From IMG/VR virus record IMGVR_UViG_3300018421_000082, positions 1 to 36,491 of that record: a DNA stretch of 36,491 bases, one strand, 5' to 3'. This DNA is from a virus. Below are positions 30,252 through 36,491 of this stretch, piece after piece (the first letter of the stretch is position 1; every line of letters starts with the position of its first letter). Under the pieces are notes generated by a model, which saw only the letters and a program-made list of their open reading frames with translations, had not been told where the DNA came from and ran no database searches. Both the position numbers and the translations under genes were made by a program.

Positions 30252-31130
30252 ATGAAAGTACTAGTTTTTGGTGCTGGTGGAGTAGTGGGGCAACACATGA
30301 TGCATCAAGCACCGGAAGAAGTTGAGCCCATATATACAAGAACACTAGGCGATGATAGATATTGTAAATTCATTTATGGGGAAGATAGTATAAATGAATT
30401 TTTAGATTTTCATAGACCCAATTTAATTATAAATTTGGCTGGAGAAAATAGAGTTGATATTGTAGAGTCTAGTCCTGAAAGATTTTATGACATCAATGTT
30501 CTTATGCCATCTGAAATAGTTGAGTGGTGTAATCGTAATCAATCTTATTTAATACAGTGTAGTACTCAAGCAGTTTTTTCTGGAAATAATCCACCTTATA
30601 GCCCCTTAGATCCAGTTGATCCAATTAATAAATATGGTGAACAAAAATCTAAAGCAGAAGATATTGTATTAAAATATTCAAAATCACTCGTAGCTAGATT
30701 AACATTTGTTTTAGGGGCTAGGTACTTTGTTGATATAGGTAGAAGAAATCCTTTTGAAGATATTATGGAAAAAGATAATCAGCTTCAGGTGGATGATAGG
30801 TTTTTTTCCCCTTTATTTGCACACGATGCGGCGTCGTCTTTGTGGGATCTTAGTTTGAATTACTTAAATTGGTCCAAGAAAATAGTTCATTTAGGTCATC
30901 CAACTAGATGCACAAGATTTTCAATAGCATCTGATACAAAATATCATCTTCATGGCATTTTGGACGCTAAAATCATGGGTGTTTCACATGAGTATTTTTC
31001 TGGCTTAGCTCAAAGAGCATACGATACAACTTGGGCATATAACGATTGCATTTATAATGATAGATATGAAGAAAATTTATTAACAGCATTTACGATATGG
31101 AGTAGAATAAATGATAAAGATAGAAGATAG
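30252..31130 (+). CDS. NAD-dependent sugar epimerase/dehydratase or RmlD-like reductase (SDR)
   Basis: A 292-residue extended short-chain dehydrogenase. The Rossmann motif is VFGAGGVVGQHMM at the N-terminus. The mid region NLAGENRVDIVESS and STQAVFSGNNPPYSP, with the YxxxK pair YGEQK (S/Y/K catalytic set), matches RmlD-type dTDP-4-dehydrorhamnose reductases. The enzyme would make or modify an activated sugar for the nearby glycosyltransferases. Substrate is not determined. It starts the operon at 30252-34431. Confidence 0.75.
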   Translation: MKVLVFGAGGVVGQHMMHQAPEEVEPIYTRTLGDDRYCKFIYGEDSINEFLDFHRPNLIINLAGENRVDIVESSPERFYDINVLMPSEIVEWCNRNQSYLIQCSTQAVFSGNNPPYSPLDPVDPINKYGEQKSKAEDIVLKYSKSLVARLTFVLGARYFVDIGRRNPFEDIMEKDNQLQVDDRFFSPLFAHDAASSLWDLSLNYLNWSKKIVHLGHPTRCTRFSIASDTKYHLHGILDAKIMGVSHEYFSGLAQRAYDTTWAYNDCIYNDRYEENLLTAFTIWSRINDKDRR

Positions 31131-31842
31131 AGCAAAAGATATATCAGATTTTTTAGGCGTATCATATGAAAGTGCGTATGAAAGATTGAAAAAAGGTTTT
31201 CATTTTAATCACTCAGAAGTGGCAAAAGATTTTATTCAAAAAAATGTTGATGTTAACGATGGTTCTGCGCTTTTAAATTGGTATAAGACCTCTGATGCGT
31301 ACGTGTGGGAGCTTTCTGCTTATCACTTAGAGGAAGCGTTTAATTACTCTGGTATGTGTAATGGAATTGCTTCTGGTCTTACTGCAACTAATAGAACTGA
31401 GGCCTTAGTTTTGGGTGATGGTGTTGGCGATTTAAGTGTAGTCATGTATGATCAAGGTATAGACGTAACTTATCACGATTTAGAGGACAGCTTGACCGCT
31501 CTTTTTGCAAAAAAGGTTTTCAATTCTAGAGATATAAAGACAAGATTTACATCAAATTGGGAACCAAATCTTGGCTATAGAGAATATAATGCAGTTGTTG
31601 CCCTAGATTTTTTTGAGCATCTTATTAATGTTGAGGAGTGGGTTAATGCAGTTCATAAGTGTATGAAAAAGGAAGGTGCGTTTATAGCTCAAAATGCTTT
31701 TGCAATAGGGGACGCAGAACATGGTAATTCAATACCTATGCATCTTTCTGTCAATAATAGATTTGAAAATGATTGGGGTCCATTGTTGGAGTCTGTTGGT
31801 TTTTATTTGCACGATAATGGAACGTGGTGGATTAAAAAGTGA
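31111..31842 (+). CDS. SAM-dependent methyltransferase (class I)
   Basis: A 243-residue protein with a class I methyltransferase core at about 95-200: ALVLGDGVGDLSVVM (motif I) and YHDLED (ribose-binding acid), then VVALDFFEHL (motif IV-like). The N-terminal 90 residues are helical. It could methylate a sugar, a small molecule or a protein in the sugar operon. It overlaps the epimerase end by 20 nt and the next gene by GTGA. Target is unknown. Confidence 0.7.
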   Translation: MIKIEDRAKDISDFLGVSYESAYERLKKGFHFNHSEVAKDFIQKNVDVNDGSALLNWYKTSDAYVWELSAYHLEEAFNYSGMCNGIASGLTATNRTEALVLGDGVGDLSVVMYDQGIDVTYHDLEDSLTALFAKKVFNSRDIKTRFTSNWEPNLGYREYNAVVALDFFEHLINVEEWVNAVHKCMKKEGAFIAQNAFAIGDAEHGNSIPMHLSVNNRFENDWGPLLESVGFYLHDNGTWWIKK

Positions 31843-32699
31843 GAATAGATTTCGGTACTGCTAGCTATAATAACCCGGTAAAATTAGATAAGGCCATAAC
31901 TGCCTTTAGGCAAAAATCTAAGTCAGATTGGCGCCTGCTTGTTGTAGATAATAATTCTTCAGACGACGGTGTTCGTGAGGTGATAGAGCGTCATATATCT
32001 CAAGATAGTAGGATTGTAGCAGAATTTAATAAAGAGAATTTAAGATATGTAGGGGCAGTAAATAGAATATTGTCTTGGGCAGAAACTAATAATGTTGGAT
32101 ATATAGACAACGATGCTTATATAGAAACAGATGCATGGGATATCAAGCTTTCTTCTTACCTTGAGTCTAACCATGAGGTTGGGATGGCATTTCCTAACGG
32201 AGGTGCCTATCCAATTAAGAGACCTTCTTATTTGGAGATTTTGTGGGGTGTTGGTTTTTGTTGGATTCTTAATAGGCAGAGATTTTTAGAAATAGGTGGA
32301 TTTGACACTGAAATAGGCCATCAGGAAGAGGTGGACTTCCAGACTAGGCTGCATTTAGCAGGATATAGATGTGTTGCAGATCCGTCAGTTAGGGTTAGTC
32401 ATGATTCAACCGCATCTACCGATCCATCTGCCAGAGAAAGAATTAATAATGGAGTTATAAACTGGGTAAATAAATGGAATGAATATTTTGTTGGTCCTCA
32501 CGTAAACTATTATAGTCCTAATGTAACTAGATTTGAAGATTGGCATGCGATATACTTAGAGGAATGGTATCAGCAGCAGCCAGAGCTTCAGGGGATAAAT
32601 GATAATCCAGAGACTATTTTTATAAAAGGTTTAGGTAGAGAAGTGGATTTAATAAAGGTCCCTAGATGGCAAAATTTGTATAGAGGAAGAATAATATGA
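31839..32699 (+). CDS. Glycosyltransferase family 2
   Basis: A 286-residue GT2 enzyme starting at GTG: FGTASYNNPVKLDKAITAF, VVDNNSSDDGVREVIE (donor site), GYIDNDAYIE (D-x-D type) and FCWILNRQRFLEIGGFDTEI followed by GHQEEVDFQTRLHLAGYRC, which match GT2 acceptor-side motifs with the catalytic ED-like residues. The sugar and acceptor are unknown. It sits in the sugar operon and is coupled to neighbours by 4-nt overlaps. Confidence 0.8.
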   Translation: MRIDFGTASYNNPVKLDKAITAFRQKSKSDWRLLVVDNNSSDDGVREVIERHISQDSRIVAEFNKENLRYVGAVNRILSWAETNNVGYIDNDAYIETDAWDIKLSSYLESNHEVGMAFPNGGAYPIKRPSYLEILWGVGFCWILNRQRFLEIGGFDTEIGHQEEVDFQTRLHLAGYRCVADPSVRVSHDSTASTDPSARERINNGVINWVNKWNEYFVGPHVNYYSPNVTRFEDWHAIYLEEWYQQQPELQGINDNPETIFIKGLGREVDLIKVPRWQNLYRGRII

Positions 32700-33229
32700 G
32701 ATTAGAAACCATACCTAAAGGTGATGGAATAAAGGTCGTTATAGGAACTAGAACATATTTAGGTCCAGATTGGACACACGTTGATATAGATCCAACTCCA
32801 CTGTATGACCATGTTAATAGTAAATATGTTCCTGTTGATGTTGTATCGGACGCTAGAAAGATAAAACTACCTAACGATTATGCAGACATAGTATATACTT
32901 CTGAGTGCCTAGAGCATTTTCCTTGGAAGGAGTATAAATCTGTTTTAGCAGAATGGTGTAGGATATTGAAGCCAGGTGGAATGATACGTGTGGAGGTTCC
33001 AGACTTCCTTCTTGCTTGTCAGCAGATACTTTCTTGGGACTCGCTAGAGGGGGATCGCGCTATGCAGCAAATATTTTTTGCCGAGCAGCTAAACCAGTTT
33101 GATTTTCATTTTGTTGGTATAACACATAGGATGTTGGTAGATGATTTTGAGTCTATGAATTTTCATGTGATTGATGTTAAAAGAGGTAATGAATGGGGAT
33201 GGCTGAAAGTAGATGCTATTAAACAATGA
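32696..33229 (+). CDS. SAM-dependent methyltransferase
   Basis: A 177-residue class I methyltransferase: KVVIGTRTYLGPDWTHVDID, then DVVSDARKIKLPNDYADIVY (motif II/III with acidic residue), SECLEHFPW (motif IV) and GGMIRVEVPDFLLAC (motif VI region). It resembles short sugar- or O-methyltransferases of surface-polysaccharide clusters. It lies in the sugar operon with an ATGA overlap. Confidence 0.72.
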   Translation: MRLETIPKGDGIKVVIGTRTYLGPDWTHVDIDPTPLYDHVNSKYVPVDVVSDARKIKLPNDYADIVYTSECLEHFPWKEYKSVLAEWCRILKPGGMIRVEVPDFLLACQQILSWDSLEGDRAMQQIFFAEQLNQFDFHFVGITHRMLVDDFESMNFHVIDVKRGNEWGWLKVDAIKQ

Positions 33230-33677
33230 TTTTATATTACATGTTATAAGGGATGTTTTTGGGACTTTTAAGTCCCCAATTCTTTATGGATACGATCCAG
33301 ATCTATATGCACAGTTCTGGAGCCCTCAACATAGCATGGGTGTACATATGTACTATAGCCATGATGTTAACAGTCCAATGGAAAAGTCTGTTTTTTGGAA
33401 TATTCAAAATGAGTCTTTGAATCCTTTGTCTTTTGATTATAGTGATTTTTTTGTTTCTATAAATTATAATTTAAATATACCTTTTCACTTGTCTGAGTCT
33501 TTTGCTGGTCATGTTAGACATTTTCTTAAGACCGGAAGCAAATGTCTGATAGTTAATCCTGGTTCTTGGGCAGATTATTTTGATCAGATTATGACTCGCT
33601 GTTATGATATAGAGAGAGAAGTTAAAAGATTTTCTATGTTTAAAAATCAAAAGGTTTTTGTGTATGAAAATATATGA
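33213..33677 (+). CDS. Unknown protein in the sugar operon, possibly methyltransferase-like
   Basis: A 154-residue protein overlapping the preceding methyltransferase by 17 nt. A stretch KTGSKCLIVNPGSWADYFDQ resembles the late methyltransferase strand (LKPGGKLLIVNP), but no SAM-binding motif I is visible, so it may be a partial or diverged relative. It is rich in Tyr, Phe and Asp. Function is unknown. Confidence 0.5.
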   Translation: MLLNNDFILHVIRDVFGTFKSPILYGYDPDLYAQFWSPQHSMGVHMYYSHDVNSPMEKSVFWNIQNESLNPLSFDYSDFFVSINYNLNIPFHLSESFAGHVRHFLKTGSKCLIVNPGSWADYFDQIMTRCYDIEREVKRFSMFKNQKVFVYENI

Positions 33678-34431
33678 TTGTTTTACATTCTATAATGAAG
33701 AAGAGATGTTAAAGCTAAGATTAAATGAGCTTAATGATGTTGTTGATTACTTTTTTATTGTAGAAGCTGATAGAACTTTTACTGGCAAGGGTAAGGAATT
33801 CTATATTGATCAATATGATTGGATAAAAGATTTTGATCATAAAATAATTAGATCTTTTATTTCACTATATGATTATAGGAATGGCGACAGTGCTTGGGAG
33901 GCAGAGTTTGCGCAGAGAAATAGCATAAGTGAAGTAGCCAACTATGCTGATGGCATGGACGTATGTATTATTTCTGATGTAGATGAAATACCTAGGCCAG
34001 ATGTTTTAGCTTCTTCTAGAATATGTTTTGATTTAGAAACCCCTGTTCAGCTTGATGTTGATCAGTATTTTTGGGGTTTTAATTGGTTGACGCCAGCTCA
34101 CTGCAATAATGGCGGAAGACCTGTTGTTTGTAGGGTTGATGATTTAAAGCTGTATTCTCCTCAGGAAATGAGAGCAGATTCTCAAATGAAGAGAATACCT
34201 GACGCTGGGTGGCATTTTTCTTTCTTTATGGATCTTGATTATATAGTCAATAAAATTGAGTCGTTTGCCCATACCGAATATGATTCTGAGGAGTATAAGA
34301 ATTTAGAAAAAATTCGTTATAGAATCATGAATGGAATTGACCCGTTCGATAGGTTTCCGCTAAAATATAAGGAAATAGATAATACATACCCAAGATACGT
34401 TAAGGAGAAATACCTTGCCAAAGCCCAGTAA
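33664..34431 (+). CDS. Glycosyltransferase family 17-like protein
   Basis: From ATG 33664 it encodes 255 residues matching GT17: IYDCFTFYNEEEMLKLRLNE and VVDYFFIVEADRTFTGKGKE in the N-terminal part, then VCIISDVDEIPRP (D-x-D-E). GT17 enzymes of eukaryotes add bisecting N-acetylglucosamine to glycans; bacterial members act in surface glycan modification. A weak in-frame TTG at 33658 exists. Donor and acceptor are not known. It ends the sugar operon. Confidence 0.82.
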   Translation: MKIYDCFTFYNEEEMLKLRLNELNDVVDYFFIVEADRTFTGKGKEFYIDQYDWIKDFDHKIIRSFISLYDYRNGDSAWEAEFAQRNSISEVANYADGMDVCIISDVDEIPRPDVLASSRICFDLETPVQLDVDQYFWGFNWLTPAHCNNGGRPVVCRVDDLKLYSPQEMRADSQMKRIPDAGWHFSFFMDLDYIVNKIESFAHTEYDSEEYKNLEKIRYRIMNGIDPFDRFPLKYKEIDNTYPRYVKEKYLAKAQ

Positions 34432-34627
34432 AAATCAAAGAGTGGTTAATGATCCGGTTAAGAAAAAAGTTCTTCCGGGTAAAGCAGTTTTATATGTTGG
34501 TACTTATGGCGTAATTAAACACTGTCCAACTTGTGGCAAGGGAGTTAGCCGAGCAATTATGTGGGAAGAAAATGATACCATGTATTGTTCTAGAGTTTGT
34601 ATTCCAAAAAAAGCGGAAGTTGAATAA
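34415..34627 (+). CDS. Small zinc-binding protein (70 aa)
   Basis: A TTG start at 34415, chosen because AAGGAG (34402-34407) lies 7 nt upstream. The product has C-x2-C (KHCPTCGKG) and a later C-x3-C (YCSRVC), a zinc-finger-like set, with a basic N-terminus. It overlaps the GT17 gene end. Function is unknown. Confidence 0.55.
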   Translation: MPKPSKNQRVVNDPVKKKVLPGKAVLYVGTYGVIKHCPTCGKGVSRAIMWEENDTMYCSRVCIPKKAEVE

Positions 34628-34649
34628 TCTATTACTATTTAAGTATAGT
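34620..34649 (+). promoter_or_regulatory. Candidate promoter with TTACTAT and TATAGT
   Basis: TTGAAT (34620-34625), 18-nt spacer and TATAGT (34644-34649) precede the gene at 34663. ATTACTATTT (34631-34640) lies in the spacer. The elements fit a promoter, but this is unproven. Confidence 0.45.
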
Positions 34650-34662
34650 ATCTGGAGGTTTT

Positions 34663-35034
34663 ATGAGTACAAAAAATGGAGAATACTGGTTGGCTTCTTT
34701 TCTTTCTAATATAGAGGAAGAAGAGAAATGGAAACTTGCGCCAGCAGAAAAAGAATTTGCAGACTCCCTGCTTTCTATAGCAGCAAAGTACGGTAAGCTA
34801 GCCGATGGTGATGAGAACGGTATCTGGGTTGGTTATGAAGGTCCTGAGGAGAACGACGACGCAGCCATAGGCGTTAAGTGTTCTAACTGTTATCTTCATG
34901 AGTCTGAGGTTGTCTGTAAGATAGCTAAGGTCGCTATACACCCAGAAGGCAAATGCAGACTTGCTGTTATACCTCCTGGTATGGTCTCGATGAATGATGA
35001 TGACTCGAAAGATGACGATTCTTACGACGATTAA
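34663..35034 (+). CDS. Cys-containing protein (123 aa), possible Fe-S or zinc site
   Basis: A 123-residue acidic protein. Four cysteines occur as KCSNCYLHESEVVCKIA and EGKCRLAVIPP, i.e. C-x2-C-x9-C and a fourth Cys, a pattern resembling HiPIP-like or phage head-associated Cys domains. An acidic tail (DDDSKDDDSYDD) follows. GGAGG lies before the ATG. The resemblance is by eye. Function is unknown; a capsid-associated protein is possible. Confidence 0.55.
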   Translation: MSTKNGEYWLASFLSNIEEEEKWKLAPAEKEFADSLLSIAAKYGKLADGDENGIWVGYEGPEENDDAAIGVKCSNCYLHESEVVCKIAKVAIHPEGKCRLAVIPPGMVSMNDDDSKDDDSYDD

Positions 35035-35040
35035 TAATAT

Positions 35041-35070
35041 CTGACGTTACTATTCCTTCTGACATATAAA
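35041..35070 (+). promoter_or_regulatory. Weak promoter candidate (CTGACG / TATAAA)
   Basis: CTGACG (35041-35046), 18-nt spacer and TATAAA (35065-35070) precede the membrane gene at 35088, with TTACTAT at 35047-35053 in between. The -35 is one base from TTGACG and the match is moderate. Confidence 0.3.
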
Positions 35071-35087
35071 TATTCTTTGGAGGGAGT

Positions 35088-35324
35088 ATGAAAAATATTC
35101 TATTAAGGATACTGGCAGCTTTTGCTGCTTCTGGTTTAGGCGTTGTTGGTGCCGGTGCAATAGCTGGCATTGAGCTTTGGAAAGCTGTTTTGATGGCAGG
35201 CATTGGCGGTGTCGCCTATGTTGTTGAAGGGCTGGCTAGAGCCTATATGGACGACGGTGTTTTAACTAAAGAAGAGATTGACGCCGTGTTTAATAAGGTT
35301 GATAAGAAAGCTAAAGCTGACTAA
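35088..35324 (+). CDS. Membrane protein, holin-like
   Basis: A 78-residue protein with an N-terminal hydrophobic region (LLRILAAFAASGLGVVGAGA; AVLMAGIGGVAYVVEGLARA), two helices with small residues, and a polar C-terminus (MDDGVLTKEEIDAVFNKVDK) like that of actinophage holin-like proteins. GGAGG lies before the ATG. The stop overlaps the stop of the opposing minus-strand gene. Holin function is inference. Confidence 0.6.
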   Translation: MKNILLRILAAFAASGLGVVGAGAIAGIELWKAVLMAGIGGVAYVVEGLARAYMDDGVLTKEEIDAVFNKVDKKAKAD

Positions 35325-35542
35325 TCATCTTTACTTGTTATTATAACAGCAAGGTGTACCACCAGTGCTGCTATAGACATCCATAGACCCCATTTTAGTG
35401 TGTCTCCACTTAATGTGATGAGTACTAGGCCTGTTCCTGCTAGTGTCCAAGATAGGTCTCCCATTTCATTCCATATTGCTATAAGCTTGTCTTTTATTTT
35501 TGATAGGTATTTCATAGGGGTAAATTCCCATTTGTCAGCCAT
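35321..35542 (-). CDS. Small membrane protein, minus strand
   Basis: A 73-residue protein with two hydrophobic helices near its C-terminus (DLSWTLAGTGLVLITLSGDT; GLWMSIAALVVHLAVIIT) and an N-terminal basic part (MADKWEFTPMKYLSKIKDKL). AAAGAAAGGATGAG precedes the ATG on its strand. It faces the preceding gene with overlapping stops. It is co-oriented with the LPXTG gene and separated from it by 3 nt. It may be a membrane partner of that protein or a second holin-like protein. Function is unknown. Confidence 0.6.
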   Translation of the reverse strand: MADKWEFTPMKYLSKIKDKLIAIWNEMGDLSWTLAGTGLVLITLSGDTLKWGLWMSIAALVVHLAVIITSKDD

Positions 35543-35545
35543 GAC

Positions 35546-36491
35546 TCATCCTTTCTTTGAGGTAGACCAGAACACCATACCCATTCCAGCACCAAGGGTG
35601 AGTAGGGCCCATATTAATAATGACATTTCGCCACCGGTTACTGGTAGCATTGGTTGAGGGGCAGGAGCGACCTCGGTTGGTTCTTCAGCTTCAACTGGAG
35701 CAGGTTGCTCTATGGGCTGTGATTCCTGTTCTGGAACTTTGGCAGGCTCTGGCTGAATTTCAGTAAGCTTTACTGCTACCTGAGAGAACTCTTCAGGCCC
35801 CCAGCCCTCACTGTTTTGTGCCGACACGGCGAACGTGTACTCTACGCCTGGCTCAAGACCTGTAAGAACGCATGACAACTCGGTTGTTACGCACGTTCCT
35901 CCATCTGGTATGCTACGAACTCTGTATCCGGTAATTGGACCGTTTCCATCTTGCCATGGAACATCCCATTCTAATATTACCGAATCAGTACCAGCGGTTG
36001 CCCATGGCCATGGTGGAACTGGACCTGGAACCCGAGGAGCAGCAGGTTCTGCAGAAGCAGTAGGTGTAGGACTGGGGCTGGGCGATGGGGCTGGTGTGGG
36101 AGCTGGATCAGCATCCGGTGCAGGAGTGGCTTCAGCAATGGCGCCCATAGATACCGGCACCTGACGGGAAGTGCCATTCAACGAAATCGTCAACGTTTCA
36201 TCAGCCTGATTTTCGCCAGTCACAGAAATTGTGCAAGAACCACCAGCCGGGATCGTCGCTCCACAATCCTCCGAAATCGTGAAATCCGTGCCAGTGATTG
36301 AAATGCTGTCCACGGTGATGTCAGAACCACTGGTGTTCTCAATCACAATGTCATTCGTCTCACCAGCCGCATCAAACTCAATCGCGGTCAACGAGAACGA
36401 CGCCACATAACAGTTGGAGCCGCCAGTAAGCAGCCCGCTGTACGTGGAGAGGAAGATGTCGCCACTCTTCTCGTACAGGAACATCACATCA
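35546..36491 (-). CDS. LPXTG cell-wall-anchored protein with Ig-like and fibronectin III domains (5' truncated)
   Basis: The frame is open to the window edge on the minus strand (the codon before the GTG at 36487 reads Asp), so the true start is outside. Visible parts: an Ig-like beta domain (EFDAAGETNDIVIENTSGSD, CGATIPAGGSCTISVTG), a Pro-rich linker (APTPAPSPSPSPTPTA-like), a fibronectin type III domain (GYRVRSIPDGG...YTFAVSAQNSEGWG), a second Pro/Glu linker, and a complete C-terminal sorting signal: LPVTG (35633-35647), a hydrophobic helix and a KKG tail. Sortase would link it to peptidoglycan. Proteins with this signal are host-surface proteins, so acquisition is likely. No signal peptide is visible because the N-terminus is missing. 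Confidence 0.85.
   Translation of the reverse strand, partial: DVMFLYEKSGDIFLSTYSGLLTGGSNCYVASFSLTAIEFDAAGETNDIVIENTSGSDITVDSISITGTDFTISEDCGATIPAGGSCTISVTGENQADETLTISLNGTSRQVPVSMGAIAEATPAPDADPAPTPAPSPSPSPTPTASAEPAAPRVPGPVPPWPWATAGTDSVILEWDVPWQDGNGPITGYRVRSIPDGGTCVTTELSCVLTGLEPGVEYTFAVSAQNSEGWGPEEFSQVAVKLTEIQPEPAKVPEQESQPIEQPAPVEAEEPTEVAPAPQPMLPVTGGEMSLLIWALLTLGAGMGMVFWSTSKKG

Noticed and set aside
35835-36164. A 109-codon + strand frame antisense to the LPXTG gene.
   Set aside because: It is the reverse reading of the Pro-rich linker (Gly/Ala repeats result); the minus-strand gene has clear domains and a sorting signal.
1-36491. A CRISPR array, insertion sequence, integrase or attachment site.
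   Set aside because: No spaced direct repeats, transposase or integrase motifs were seen, and no obvious terminal repeats. The tRNA gene is intact and no duplicated end was noticed.

Overview
The window is a segment of a tailed double-stranded DNA bacteriophage (class Caudoviricetes), clearly part of a larger genome, because the first and last genes both run off the edges. The DNA is AT-rich. Genes are packed with ATGA, TAATG and GTGA overlaps, and nearly everything lies on the + strand. The host is probably a Gram-positive actinobacterium, perhaps an aquatic one. The reasons are a ThyX-type thymidylate synthase, a B12-dependent (class II) ribonucleotide reductase, an r1t-type holin, an endolysin with peptidoglycan-binding repeats, and a gene ending in a sortase LPXTG cell-wall anchor. 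The host assignment is inference; the gene content is read directly.

Layout. (1) 1-3565: the end of the virion module, with tail or baseplate-like proteins, a very highly expressed-looking structural protein, a two-helix membrane protein and an r1t holin, closed by a terminator at 3629-3657. (2) 3712-10000: nucleotide metabolism (class II RNR, ThyX, dCMP deaminase, a nucleoside deoxyribosyltransferase-like protein) mixed with small unknowns and one glycosyltransferase. (3) 10048-11393: a second sugar-transfer pair. (4) 11390-21355: replication and repair, with an HTH-nuclease, DnaB-type helicase, two Cas4/RecB-like Fe-S nucleases (one apparently without its catalytic residues), an HD phosphohydrolase, an archaeo-eukaryotic-type primase, a DNA polymerase III alpha subunit and several small Cys-rich proteins. 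(5) 21356-21667: a bidirectional terminator, a 57-aa minus-strand gene with a UBA-like motif, and overlapping divergent promoters. (6) 21668-25915: a PD-(D/E)XK nuclease, a sigma-70-like factor, a possible recombination mediator, RNase HI, a dNMP kinase and an AT-hook protein. (7) 26015-29131: a cassette of tiny lysine-tailed proteins around the endolysin and a holin-like protein. (8) 29379-34431: tRNA-Ser(GCU), a proofreading-type exonuclease, and a tightly coupled operon of sugar epimerase, methyltransferases and glycosyltransferases including a GT17 enzyme. (9) 34415-36491: small Cys-rich and membrane proteins, then two minus-strand genes, the last a cell-wall-anchored Ig/fibronectin-like LPXTG protein.

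Working together: the RNR, ThyX, dCMP deaminase and dNMP kinase would feed dNTPs to a largely phage-encoded replisome (helicase, primase, DnaE-type polymerase and a separate DEDDy exonuclease for proofreading). The sigma-like factor, a recurring TTACTAT motif and several promoter-like sites suggest the phage runs its own transcription programme. Lysis would use the r1t holin, the M15-type endolysin and further small membrane proteins. The glycosyltransferase sets would modify a virion, DNA or cell-surface target that cannot be identified from sequence alone.
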